Shown here in pieces: positions 32,201 to 39,428 of a stretch of DNA of 42,802 nt. Every line of letters begins with the position of its first letter. The stretch's first letter is position 1. The stretch is from positions 1-42,802 of the forward strand of contig JAJZDI010000007.1 of NCBI GenBank assembly GCA_021806045.1, given 5' to 3'. The position numbers were made by a program, and so were the translations under genes. The DNA is from Actinomycetes bacterium. Lineage in GTDB: Bacteria; Actinomycetota; Acidimicrobiia; Acidimicrobiales; RAAP-2. The notes beneath the pieces are model-generated. The model searched no databases, had not been told where the DNA came from, and saw nothing but the letters and a program-made list of their open reading frames with translations.

Positions 32201-33247
32201 ATGGACCGACCCACAACCGACGACCGAACCGCACCGCACCCACCCGGTGGGGACGCTCCCGTGGCCGTGGCCTGCAGGGACCTGGTCGTCCGCTACGGCG
32301 ACACGGTGGCCGTCGACGGGCTCAGCTTCGAAGCCCGTGCCGGTGAGGTGCTGGCCCTCCTGGGGCCGAACGGCGCCGGCAAGACGTCCACCGTCGAGAC
32401 CCTGGAGGGCTACCGCCGGCCCGACGGCGGGTCGGTGTCCGTCCTCGGCGCCGACCCGGCCGGCGACCACGCGACGGTCATCCCCCGCATCGGCGTGATG
32501 CTCCAGCGGGGCGGCGTCTACCCCTCCCTCGGCCCGGCCCGGGTCCTTCGCCTCTTCGCCGGTTACTACGACGACCCCGAGGACCCCGAGTCCCTCCTCG
32601 ATCTGGTCGGGTTGGAAAGGGTCCGCCGCACCCCGTGGCGGCGGCTGTCGGGCGGCGAGCAGCAACGGCTGTCCCTCGCCCTCGCCCTGGTGGGCAGGCC
32701 CGAGGTCGTCTTCCTCGACGAGCCCACCGCCGGGGTCGACCCCGAGGGGCGCCTCACCGTGCGATCGGTGATCCGATCGCTGCGCGACCGCGGCGTGTGC
32801 GTGGTGCTCACCACCCACGAGCTGACCGAGGCCGAGCGGCTGGCCGACCGGGTGGTGATCGTCGACCACGGCCGGGCCGTGGCCGAGGGCACGCCCGCCG
32901 AGCTGGCGGCGGAGCGCTCCGACGGCTCCATCCGCTTCTCGGGGCCGGCCGGCCTCGACGCCGGTGCACTGGCCGCGGCGATGGGTGCCGGCGCCGGCGT
33001 CACCGAGACGGAGCCCGGCCACTACCGCCTCGACCCCGGAGGGTTGCCCGTGCCTGACGCGCTGGCCGCGCTGACCACGTGGCTGGCGGCACGGGGCACG
33101 GCGGTGACCGACCTGCGGACGGGCGCGTCGCTGGAGGAGGCGTACCTGGCCGTGACCGGTGGGGAGCGTGGCGGGGACGAGGCGACCGGGCGAAGCGGGG
33201 GCGAGGCGGGCCGGCGCGGCGCCAGGGGCCGGAAGGGACGCCGGTGA
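32201..33247 (+). CDS. ABC transporter ATP-binding protein (ABC-2/DrrA type)
   Basis: A 348-residue ATPase subunit of an ABC-2 exporter. Walker A is LLGPNGAGKTSTVETLEG, the signature LSGGEQQRLSLALAL, Walker B VVFLDEPTAGVDPEG, and the switch His lies in LTTHELTEAERLA. A C-terminal extension after about 230 is common in this subgroup. The start is uncertain: ATG at 32201, or GTG at 32186 in the same frame; neither has a clear ribosome-binding site, and TAGCGT at 32156-32161 may be the -10. The stop overlaps the permease start (GTGA). In mycobacteria a similar exporter lies next to the heme A synthesis genes, as here. Confidence 0.92.
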   Translation: MDRPTTDDRTAPHPPGGDAPVAVACRDLVVRYGDTVAVDGLSFEARAGEVLALLGPNGAGKTSTVETLEGYRRPDGGSVSVLGADPAGDHATVIPRIGVMLQRGGVYPSLGPARVLRLFAGYYDDPEDPESLLDLVGLERVRRTPWRRLSGGEQQRLSLALALVGRPEVVFLDEPTAGVDPEGRLTVRSVIRSLRDRGVCVVLTTHELTEAERLADRVVIVDHGRAVAEGTPAELAAERSDGSIRFSGPAGLDAGALAAAMGAGAGVTETEPGHYRLDPGGLPVPDALAALTTWLAARGTAVTDLRTGASLEEAYLAVTGGERGGDEATGRSGGEAGRRGARGRKGRR

Positions 33248-33972
33248 GACCGTTCACCACGCAGCTGCGGGCCGAGCTGGCCATGGTCTTCGCCAACGGG
33301 GAGACCCTCTTCCTCACCCTCGGGATCCCGGTGCTCTTCCTCGTGTTCTTCTCCGGCGTGCACATCCTGCCCACGGGGACGAAGCACCCCGTCGACTTCC
33401 TCGTCCCCGGGATCCTGGCCCTGGCCGTCATGTCCACCGCCATGGTCGCCGTCGGCATCGGCACCGGCTTCGAGCGCGGCTACGGCGTCCTCAAGCGGCT
33501 GGCCGCCACCCCCCTCGGTCGCCCCCGGCTCCTCGGCGCCAAGCTGGCCGCGGTGGTGGCCATCGAGCTGCTCCAGGCGGTGGTGCTCCTGGCCGTCGGC
33601 CTCGGGCTGGGCTGGCGGCTGCCGTCGAACGCGGCCGGACCGGCAGCGGTGGGGGCGATGGTGCTCGGCACCGCCGCCTTCGGCGGGATCGGCCTCGTCC
33701 TGGCCGGGACGCTCAAGCCGCTGGTCAACCTGGCCGTGGCCAACAGCCTGTTCGTGGTGCTGCTGCTGGTGGGGGGCATGCTGGTGCCCCTGGCCAAGCT
33801 GCCCGGCTGGCTGCAGGCGGTGGCCAAGGCCCTGCCCGCCTCGGCACTGGCCGACGCGCTCCACGCCGCTCTCGGAACGGGCGGGGCCCCGACGACCACC
33901 GACTGGGTCGTCCTGGCCGTGTGGGCGGTGGCGGCTCCCGTCGTGGCCGCGCTGGCGTTCCGCTGGGAGTAG
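33244..33972 (+). CDS. ABC-2 type transporter permease
   Basis: A 242-residue membrane subunit of the exporter. About six helices are visible, including LFLTLGIPVLFLVFFSGV, ILALAVMSTAMVAVGIGTG, VVAIELLQAVVLLAVGLGLG and VVLLLVGGMLVPLAKLPGWL. The ERGYGVLKRLAATPLGR segment is the cytoplasmic coupling region typical of ABC-2 permeases. The GTG start overlaps the ATPase stop. Substrate unknown; proximity to ctaA/ctaB suggests a link with cytochrome oxidase or heme, but that is only context. Confidence 0.9.
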   Translation: MRPFTTQLRAELAMVFANGETLFLTLGIPVLFLVFFSGVHILPTGTKHPVDFLVPGILALAVMSTAMVAVGIGTGFERGYGVLKRLAATPLGRPRLLGAKLAAVVAIELLQAVVLLAVGLGLGWRLPSNAAGPAAVGAMVLGTAAFGGIGLVLAGTLKPLVNLAVANSLFVVLLLVGGMLVPLAKLPGWLQAVAKALPASALADALHAALGTGGAPTTTDWVVLAVWAVAAPVVAALAFRWE

Positions 33973-34002
33973 GCGCCCGCCGCCGGGGAGCAGCCACCCG
34001 TC

Positions 34003-34031
34003 GCCGGCGCTGGCCCCGCTCAGCGGCCGGC
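34003..34031. terminator. Hairpin between convergent permease and SDR genes
   Basis: GCCGGCGCTG (34003-34012) pairs with CAGCGGCCGGC (34021-34031) apart from one bulged base, with an 8-base loop. It fills the end of the 60-base gap between converging genes. No T-run; a terminator role is inferred from strength and place. Confidence 0.45.
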
Positions 34032-34032
34032 G

Positions 34033-35022
34033 TCAATCGTCGGCGTTCGCCACCGCCCCCGCCACCCGCAGGAGCTCCGGGTGGCGTGCCGCCACCATGC
34101 GCTCCAGGCCCTCGCGCCACGGCACCCGGGTGTGGCCGACCAGCTCGTGCATGCGGGTCAGGTCGATCTGGACGCTGTCGAGCGTGTCCTCCGTGGGGGC
34201 GAAGGTGGCCTCGAGCCCGGTCAGCTCGGCCAGGTACCCGCACCACTCCTCGATGCTCACGGCGTCGTCCCCGCCCCAGTTGACGGTGACGGCGGGCACG
34301 CCGGCCACGGCCAGCAGGCCCGGGAGCATGGCGGCGATGTCGTCCTCGTGGATGGGGTGGTAGACGCTGGGGGCGTCGGCATGGACGGGGATGGGTGAGC
34401 CGTTGAGCATCATCTCGAGGTGGATGGCCGGCCACCCGCCGCCGTCCCCGTAGGGGACGGAGAGCCGGGCGATGGTGGTGGGGAGGTCGAAGCGCCGCGC
34501 CGCCCAGCGGGCGGTGGCCTCGGCGGCGATCTTGGAGATGCTGTACGTCCGCAGGAACGGCCAGACGGCGTGGCTGTCCCCCAGCTGGTCGTCCTCGGCG
34601 AAGACGTGGTGGCCCATCGGCTTGTAGACGGCGGTGGACGAGCAGTGGAGGAAGGCGACGGCCCGCCGGTGGTGCTCCATCAGGTCGGCCAGGCCACCCA
34701 CGTTGGCATCCAGGTCGGTCGTCCACTTGTTCGACTTGACCACGGCGAAGTTGAGGACGACGTCGGCATCGGCGGGCAGGCCGGCGACGTCGCCGGTGGC
34801 GAGGTCGATGGGGACACAGCGCACGCCGGCCGCCTCGAGGCGCTCCCGGGCGGCGGCGTCCCGGAACCGGGCCCCGCCGACGACCTCGTTGGCGCCGGCC
34901 AGTGCCATGGCCACCGGTTCGGCCACCTGGCCGGTCACGCCGACCACCACCACCGTCCTGCCTTCGATGGCGGGTCCCACCCCTCCGGCCGCCCCGGGTC
35001 CGGGTTTGGTGTCGGCGACCAT
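34033..35022 (-). CDS. NAD-dependent epimerase/dehydratase (extended SDR)
   Basis: A 329-residue extended short-chain dehydrogenase. The nucleotide-binding loop is VVVVGVTGQVAEPV, the catalytic Ser is in HCSSTAVYKP, and the Tyr/Lys pair is in YSISKIAAEATAR. The middle RLSVPYGDGGGWPA and the C-terminal half, which would hold the substrate site, match sugar epimerase or hydroxysteroid dehydrogenase-like enzymes without deciding between them. GGAGGGG five bases before the ATG at 35022 fixes the start. A 14-bp KstR-like palindrome lies 49 bases upstream, which raises but does not prove a steroid or lipid role. Confidence 0.85.
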   Translation of the reverse strand: MVADTKPGPGAAGGVGPAIEGRTVVVVGVTGQVAEPVAMALAGANEVVGGARFRDAAARERLEAAGVRCVPIDLATGDVAGLPADADVVLNFAVVKSNKWTTDLDANVGGLADLMEHHRRAVAFLHCSSTAVYKPMGHHVFAEDDQLGDSHAVWPFLRTYSISKIAAEATARWAARRFDLPTTIARLSVPYGDGGGWPAIHLEMMLNGSPIPVHADAPSVYHPIHEDDIAAMLPGLLAVAGVPAVTVNWGGDDAVSIEEWCGYLAELTGLEATFAPTEDTLDSVQIDLTRMHELVGHTRVPWREGLERMVAARHPELLRVAGAVANADD

Positions 35023-35070
35023 GCGCTCCCCTCCGATCGCTGTGCCGGTTGCGGGCCGGTGCCCCAAAAC

Positions 35071-35084
35071 TGAAACCGGTTCTA
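35071..35084. promoter_or_regulatory. KstR-like palindrome upstream of the SDR gene
   Basis: TGAAACCGGTTCTA fits the pattern TnnAACnnGTTnnA bound by the cholesterol-regulon repressor KstR in mycobacteria and rhodococci. It lies between the SDR start at 35022 and the thioredoxin-like gene's stop at 35092. One chance match of this pattern is not improbable in 43 kb, so it is suggestive only. Confidence 0.4.
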
Positions 35085-35091
35085 AGCGACC

Positions 35092-35784
35092 CTACGCCGC
35101 CGCCACGGGCACCGACAACCGGTGGAGCCAGGTGGTGAGGGTGGCCGGGGTGAGGGCGCCGATCACGTGGCCGACGACGTGGCCCGAGGCGTCGATGAAG
35201 AAGGTGTTCGGCTGGTTGTTCAGCGCGTAGAGGGCGGAGGTGACCCGGAGGGTGGTGTCCGCGCCCACCGGGTAGGGGATGCCCGAGCTGCGGACGAAGG
35301 AGGCGCCGTCGGTCGGGTCGTTCACGTCGACCCCGACGAACTGCACGTTCGCACGGGCGGCGATGGCACGCTTCGCCGTGCGGGCGAGGAGGGGGGTCTC
35401 CTGCTGGCAGGGCCCGCACCACGACGCGAAGAAGTTGAGGACCACGGGGACGTGGCGGTCGACGCCCAGCGCGTCGAGGTGGACGGGGGGACCGGGGAGG
35501 ACGGAGGGGAGGGTGAAGTCAGGTGCCACGCTGCCCACCGTCACCCCCGGCGTGGTGGTGGAGTTCGAGCCGACGCCCACCAGGCCGAAGAGGACGAGGG
35601 CGAGGACGCAGGCGGCCACGATGCCGGCGACGAGCGCCCGCACCCGGCGGGGGCGACGGGTGCCGGATGCCGGGCCGGCGCCCCCGGCGGGAGCAGCGCC
35701 TTCGGCAGGGCCACTGCCTTCGGCAGGAGCAGCGCCCTCACCAGGAGCGGCGCCCTCGGCGGGAGCAGCGCCCTCGGTCGTCAA
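35092..35784 (-). CDS. Membrane-anchored thioredoxin-like (TlpA/ResA-type) protein
   Basis: About 230 residues. A repetitive acidic head of the type EGAAPA (residues 4-35) is followed by one membrane helix (ALVAGIVAACVLALVLFGLVG) and an extracytoplasmic thioredoxin domain with the redox pair in FFASWCGPCQQET, then QFVGVDVNDP and the cis-Pro region NQPNTFFID. Such proteins reduce cytochrome c or oxidase assembly factors outside the membrane. The start proposed is a TTG overlapping the ctaB stop (TTGA); no internal ATG would keep the membrane helix. The neighbouring ctaB and ctaA genes support a role in cytochrome oxidase biogenesis. Confidence 0.82.
   Translation of the reverse strand: MTTEGAAPAEGAAPGEGAAPAEGSGPAEGAAPAGGAGPASGTRRPRRVRALVAGIVAACVLALVLFGLVGVGSNSTTTPGVTVGSVAPDFTLPSVLPGPPVHLDALGVDRHVPVVLNFFASWCGPCQQETPLLARTAKRAIAARANVQFVGVDVNDPTDGASFVRSSGIPYPVGADTTLRVTSALYALNNQPNTFFIDASGHVVGHVIGALTPATLTTWLHRLSVPVAAA
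35685..35774. repeat. Five 18-bp tandem repeats in the thioredoxin-like gene
   Basis: Five units of 18 bases, such as CGGCGGGAGCAGCGCCCT, start at 35685, 35703, 35721, 35739 and 35757. On the minus strand they encode a six-residue repeat EGAAPA and variants. The array directly follows the start codon, so the linker before the membrane helix can change length in frame. Confidence 0.85.
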
Positions 35785-36686
35785 TGGGCGACGAGGACGT
35801 CGATCGCCATGGCCACGAACAACAGGGTGAGGTAGGTGATCGAGTAGCGGAAGACGGCCATGGACGCCTTGGGGGTGACCGAGCGCCACAGGCGCACGGT
35901 GAGCACCACGAACCCGGCGCCGAGCACGGCGGCGGAGGCGATGTAGATGGCACCCAGGTGGGCCACCGGGGCCAGCACCAGGGTCACGGCCACCAGGGCG
36001 ACGGTGTAGGCGACGATCTCGGCCGCCGTCCGCTTGAAGGTGGCCACCACGGGGAGCATGGGTACGTGGGCCGCCTCGTAGTCGTCCTTGTACTTGACGG
36101 CCAGGGCCCAGAAGTGGGGAGGGGTCCAGATGAAGATGACGCCGAACATGACGAGGGGGGCCCACGCCAGCGAGTTGGTGACGGCCGCCCACCCGACGAG
36201 TACCGGCACCGCCCCGGCCGCCCCGCCGATGACGATGTTCTGGCTGGAGGTCCGCTTGAGCCACAGGGTGTAGACGAAGACGTAGAAGGCGGTGGCGGAG
36301 ACGGCGAGGACGGCGGAGAGGAGGTTGACCGCCAGCCACAGCTCCACGAAGGCCACCGCCTCGAGGGCGAGGGCGAAGGTCAGGGCGGCCCGGGGGGTGA
36401 GGGCCCCGGTGACGAGGGGCCGGTTCCGGGTGCGGTGCATGACCTTGTCGATGTCCCGGTCGACCACCATGTTGATGGCGTTGGCACCGCCGGCGGCCAG
36501 GGCACCCCCGACCAGGGTGGCCACCATCAACCAGGGCGACGGCAGGCCGCGCTTCGCCACGATCATGGCGGGCAGCGTGGTGACCAGCAGGAGCTCGATG
36601 ATCTGCGGCTTGGTCAACGCGACATAGGCGCTGACCCGGGTCACACGTGCCCGCCCGGTCACGAGGGTGACGGCCGGCACTGACAT
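35781..36686 (-). CDS. ctaB: Protoheme IX farnesyltransferase (heme O synthase)
   Basis: A 301-residue polytopic UbiA-family prenyltransferase that adds farnesyl to heme B to give heme O, the first step to heme A for cytochrome c oxidase. The Asp-rich substrate motif is in NAINMVVDRDIDKVMHRT, with NRPL following. The second conserved region holds KYKDDYEAAHVPMLPVV after the IFIWTPPHFWALA helix. TAGTCT ends 7 bases before the ATG at 36686, a leaderless start. It is divergent from ctaA and probably transcribed with the thioredoxin-like gene, whose start overlaps its stop. Confidence 0.96.
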   Translation of the reverse strand: MSVPAVTLVTGRARVTRVSAYVALTKPQIIELLLVTTLPAMIVAKRGLPSPWLMVATLVGGALAAGGANAINMVVDRDIDKVMHRTRNRPLVTGALTPRAALTFALALEAVAFVELWLAVNLLSAVLAVSATAFYVFVYTLWLKRTSSQNIVIGGAAGAVPVLVGWAAVTNSLAWAPLVMFGVIFIWTPPHFWALAVKYKDDYEAAHVPMLPVVATFKRTAAEIVAYTVALVAVTLVLAPVAHLGAIYIASAAVLGAGFVVLTVRLWRSVTPKASMAVFRYSITYLTLLFVAMAIDVLVAH

Positions 36687-36831
36687 CTGTTCCAGACTAC
36701 GACGCCGGGCCCCCTCCCCACCATTCGCCCCCGACCGGCCTGGCCGGGGCGAGGTCGGTGCCCTTCCGCCCCATCCGGCGTCGGAGGCGCCCTTTCGGCA
36801 CCCCAGCCAGGACCGGTACGATCGACCGACG

Positions 36832-37812
36832 GTGTCACGTCTCGCCGTCGGGCCCCGACGATTCCTGCTGCTGGCCCGCATCACCGCGGCCCTGGTGGTG
36901 GCCAACGTGGCCACCGGCGCCGCCGTCCGCCTGTCCGGGTCGGGCCTGGGCTGTCCCGACTGGCCGACGTGCGCCCACCAGAGCATCACCCCACCGCTGT
37001 CGCTCCACCCCGTCGTCGAGTTCGGCAACCGCATGGTCGTGGTGGTGCTGGTGGTGGCGTGCGCGGTCACGTTCGTGGCCGCCCTGGCCCGCCGGCCCCG
37101 CCGCCGTGACCTGACCTGGCTGGCGGGCGGCCTCGTCGCCGGCGTCATGGGCGAGGCCGTCGTCGGGGCCATCGTCGTCTACAGCAAGCTGAACCCCTAC
37201 GTGGTGGCCGGGCACTTCATGCTGGGCATGGCAGTGCTGGCCGACGGGGTCGTGCTGGTGCTGCGGGCGGGCCACGCGCCCGGGCGGGGATCTCCGCTGG
37301 TGAGCCGCCGCCTGGTGGTGCTGTCCCGGGCGTTCTTCGCCGTGATCGTGCTGGCCCTGTTCGCGGGCACGGGCGTCACGGGGACGGGGCCGCACGCGGG
37401 TGGTCCGGGGGCGAAGCGGATCCCCATGGCCCTCGTCACCATGGCCCGCATCCACGCCGAGACGGTGCTCACCGCCGGGGTGGTCCTGCTCGTCCTCCTC
37501 TACCTGCTGTGGCGGTCGAACGCCCCGGCGGGGGTGCAGGACCGGGGGCGGATCGTGCTCGGCGTCATGGTCGTGCAGGGGGTCATCGGCTACACCCAGT
37601 ACTTCACCCACCTGCCGGCGGTGCTGGTCGGCATCCACGTGGTCGGCGCCACCGCCGTACTGTCGGTGGTGCTGTGGTTCCACCACGGGCTGGCGGACCA
37701 CCGGGCCGAGACTGCAGATGGGGATGTGTGGGATGGGGATGCGGGGGCGATGGCGATGGACGGATCCGAGCTGGAACAGGCGGGCACGCCGGTGGTCGAG
37801 GTGACGGCGTGA
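36832..37812 (+). CDS. ctaA: Heme A synthase (COX15/CtaA)
   Basis: A 326-residue membrane protein of the COX15/CtaA family, which oxidises heme O to heme A. The first helix leads to the external Cys loop GLGCPDWPTCAH, and the pattern EFGNRMVV gives the conserved Glu, Asn and Arg. Heme-ligand His residues are in VVAGHFMLGMAV, ARIHAETVL and LVGIHVVGATAV. Eight helices are visible. The C-terminal tail after about 285 is acidic and poorly conserved. TACGAT (36817-36822) lies 9 bases before the GTG. The stop overlaps the next gene's GTG, so clpS is coupled to it. Confidence 0.95.
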   Translation: MSRLAVGPRRFLLLARITAALVVANVATGAAVRLSGSGLGCPDWPTCAHQSITPPLSLHPVVEFGNRMVVVVLVVACAVTFVAALARRPRRRDLTWLAGGLVAGVMGEAVVGAIVVYSKLNPYVVAGHFMLGMAVLADGVVLVLRAGHAPGRGSPLVSRRLVVLSRAFFAVIVLALFAGTGVTGTGPHAGGPGAKRIPMALVTMARIHAETVLTAGVVLLVLLYLLWRSNAPAGVQDRGRIVLGVMVVQGVIGYTQYFTHLPAVLVGIHVVGATAVLSVVLWFHHGLADHRAETADGDVWDGDAGAMAMDGSELEQAGTPVVEVTA

Positions 37813-38135
37813 ACCGGCGCCACGGCCGGGTGGCGGTGGCCGAGACGGGCACGGCCCCGTCCGAGCTGGACCTGCCCGCGAGCGACACGGGGGAGCAGAC
37901 GGACCGGCCATGGCTGGTGATCGTCTGGAACGACCCGATCAACCTGATGTCGTTCGTGACCTACGTCTTCCAGAAGCTGTTCGGGTACTCGAAGGAGAAG
38001 GCCACCCGGCTCATGATGGACGTCCACACGAAGGGCCGGGCGGTGGTCTCCTCGGGGACGAAGGAGCGAGCCGAGCTCGACGTCTACCGGCTGCACGAGC
38101 ACGGCCTGTGGGCGACCATGGAGCCGTCGGGGTGA
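37809..38135 (+). CDS. clpS: ATP-dependent Clp protease adaptor ClpS
   Basis: A 108-residue N-end-rule adaptor that hands substrates with destabilising N-termini to ClpA/ClpC. The core VIVWNDPINLMSFVTYVF matches the binding site, with Asn-Asp near the pocket. KLFGYSKEKATRLMMDVHTKG and ELDVYRLHEHGLWATMEP follow the actinobacterial ClpS sequence closely. The first 35 residues are a flexible extension typical of ClpS. The GTG overlaps the ctaA stop (GTGA). A few codons on, a second GTG is an alternative start. Confidence 0.95.
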   Translation: MNRRHGRVAVAETGTAPSELDLPASDTGEQTDRPWLVIVWNDPINLMSFVTYVFQKLFGYSKEKATRLMMDVHTKGRAVVSSGTKERAELDVYRLHEHGLWATMEPSG

Positions 38136-38193
38136 GGGGCTGCGCCACGGGCCGGATGGGGTCGAGCGTCGGGGTGACGCACCCGCAGGGGCT

Positions 38194-38227
38194 GGCGTGC
38201 CAGGAGGGATCGGCGTGCCAGGAGGGA
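38194..38227. repeat. Duplicated 16-bp element with ribosome-binding site
   Basis: GGCGTGCCAGGAGGGA occurs at 38194-38209 and again at 38212-38227, 18 bases apart. Each copy carries GGAGGG. The second copy is at the right distance to serve the GTG at 38236; the first would be a spare, possibly a standby binding site. Confidence 0.75.
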
Positions 38228-38235
38228 CCGTCCCG

Positions 38236-38751
38236 GTGAGCCCCTCCTACACGTCCCCGATCCGCCGCAAGCGGGACGGGCGCTTCAAGATCGACCTCGA
38301 CCCGTCCGTCCGCAACGTGCTGGCCTCGCTGGCCGACCAGTTCGCACCGGTGCTGCGGTCGGGTGACGACGTCACCCGGCGCCTGTACCCGCCGGCCTAC
38401 GTGGGGGATGAGCACGCCGACGAGGAACGTGCCTACCGGGACCTGGTCGACAACGTGCTGGCCGACCACCACCGGCAGGTCCTCGCCACCCTGGCCAGCA
38501 CCGCCCACGCCAAGACGGTCGACCGGGACGAGCTCGAGGACTGGCTGGGGGCCATCGGCACCGTCCGCCTCGTCCTCGGGACCAGGCTGGACGTCTCCGA
38601 GGAGATGGTCCCGCCACCGAGCTCCGACCCCGATGCACCGCTGTTCCGCGTCTACGAGGTGCTCGGCGCCCTCCAGGAGCTGATCGTGGAGGCGGTCGCG
38701 GCCGACCTGCCCGACGGCGGGGTCGACCCGATCACGGGCCTGCCGGCGTAG
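38236..38751 (+). CDS. DUF2017-like protein
   Basis: A 171-residue soluble helical protein that normally follows ClpS in actinobacteria and is assigned to DUF2017; its function is unknown. Conserved-looking parts are RRKRDGRFKIDLDPSVRNVL near the start, RRLYPPAYVGDEHADEERAYRDL in the middle and LGAIGTVRLVLGTRLDVSEE towards the end. The GTG at 38236 lies 8 bases after GGAGGGA. The 100 bases between clpS and this gene contain only the duplicated element. A link to Clp proteolysis is inferred from position. Confidence 0.85.
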   Translation: MSPSYTSPIRRKRDGRFKIDLDPSVRNVLASLADQFAPVLRSGDDVTRRLYPPAYVGDEHADEERAYRDLVDNVLADHHRQVLATLASTAHAKTVDRDELEDWLGAIGTVRLVLGTRLDVSEEMVPPPSSDPDAPLFRVYEVLGALQELIVEAVAADLPDGGVDPITGLPA

Positions 38752-38911
38752 GGGGGCAGCGAGCGGGCCACCCGGTCGCGGCCCTCTCCGGAGGCCCCGC
38801 CCTGTCCGTGGGCCCGGCCGTGGCCGGGGTGCTGCCGCCGAGGTTGCCGTGCCGGAGCGCGACCGTGCCGCCGGGTCGGAGGCGGCCGTGTGGGCCGGCC
38901 AGGGGCTCTGC

Positions 38912-38917
38912 TAATCT
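38912..38917 (+). promoter_or_regulatory. -10 element of the tRNA cluster
   Basis: TAATCT lies 24 bases before the tRNA-Glu gene in an otherwise GC-rich stretch. No good -35 is visible. It probably starts the transcript covering tRNA-Glu, tRNA-Asp and tRNA-Phe. The gap 38752-38941 holds nothing else I can identify. Confidence 0.5.
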
Positions 38918-38941
38918 CCTAAGGCCCTGTCCGGGTTCGGA

Positions 38942-39014
38942 GCCCCCATCGTCCAGTGGCCGAGGACGCCGCCCTTTCAAGGCGGTAACACGGGTTCGAA
39001 TCCCGTTGGGGGTG
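38942..39014 (+). tRNA. tRNA-Glu (anticodon TTC)
   Basis: Full cloverleaf: acceptor GCCCCCA/TGGGGGT, D-stem GTCC/GGAC, anticodon stem CCGCC/GGCGG with loop CTTTCAA (anticodon TTC), and T-stem ACGGG/CCCGT with TTCGAAT. The discriminator is G, and no CCA is encoded. First of three tRNA genes in the same orientation. Confidence 0.96.
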
Positions 39015-39041
39015 CGACATACCCCAGCGCAGGTGCGTCGG

Positions 39042-39119
39042 GGACCTGTGGTGCAGTTTGGAGTGCACGCCGGCCTGTCAAGCCGGAGGTCGCGGGTTCA
39101 AATCCCGTCAGGTCCGCCA
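39042..39119 (+). tRNA. tRNA-Asp (anticodon GTC)
   Basis: Full cloverleaf: acceptor GGACCTG/CAGGTCC, anticodon stem CCGGC/GCCGG with loop CTGTCAA (anticodon GTC), and T-loop TTCAAAT. Discriminator G and an encoded CCA at 39117-39119. It lies 27 bases after tRNA-Glu. Confidence 0.96.
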
Positions 39120-39120
39120 C

Positions 39121-39167
39121 CTCGGTACGCCGAGGACAGCTGTCGGTCGGCTCCCGAGAGGGAGCCG
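39121..39167 (+). other. Two hairpins between tRNA-Asp and tRNA-Phe
   Basis: CTCGG-TACG-CCGAG (39121-39134) directly follows the tRNA-Asp 3' end, and CGGCTCCC-GAGA-GGGAGCCG (39148-39167) is an 8-bp stem with a GNRA tetraloop just before tRNA-Phe. They could be processing signals or a terminator between the two tRNAs. No T-run follows either. Confidence 0.45.
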
Positions 39168-39175
39168 GGCGCCAG

Positions 39176-39248
39176 GGTCGGGTAGCTCAGTTGGTAGAGC
39201 GCGCGCCTGAAAAGCGCGAGGTCACCGGATCGACGCCGGTCCCGACCA
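39176..39248 (+). tRNA. tRNA-Phe (anticodon GAA) with unusual T-loop
   Basis: Cloverleaf with acceptor GGTCGGG/CCCGACC, D-stem GCTC/GAGC, anticodon stem CGCGC/GCGCG with loop CTGAAAA (anticodon GAA), and T-stem ACCGG/CCGGT. The T-loop is ATCGACG instead of the usual TTCGANN: position 54 is A and position 60 is G. No CCA is encoded. The stems are perfect, so the gene is probably functional. It is the last core gene before the toxin-antitoxin region. Confidence 0.92.
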
Positions 39249-39428
39249 CCGAGACGGTGCAGGTCAGCGGGGGTGCGGGCCTGACCGACGACGGCGCAAG
39301 CGACCGCCGTGCCCTCCACGTACCCTGACAGTTCCTGGAGTGGGTCTTGCTCGCCGTCGATGGGGCACTGTCTCATCTCGAGAGGGACCGGACCGCCGGG
39401 TTCCGCCCCGAGGATGCCCGCGGGAAGG

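Noticed and set aside
30471-32498. A 675-residue plus-strand open frame through regX3 and opposite serS
   Set aside because: It overlaps three strongly supported genes in other frames and has no start signal or domain.
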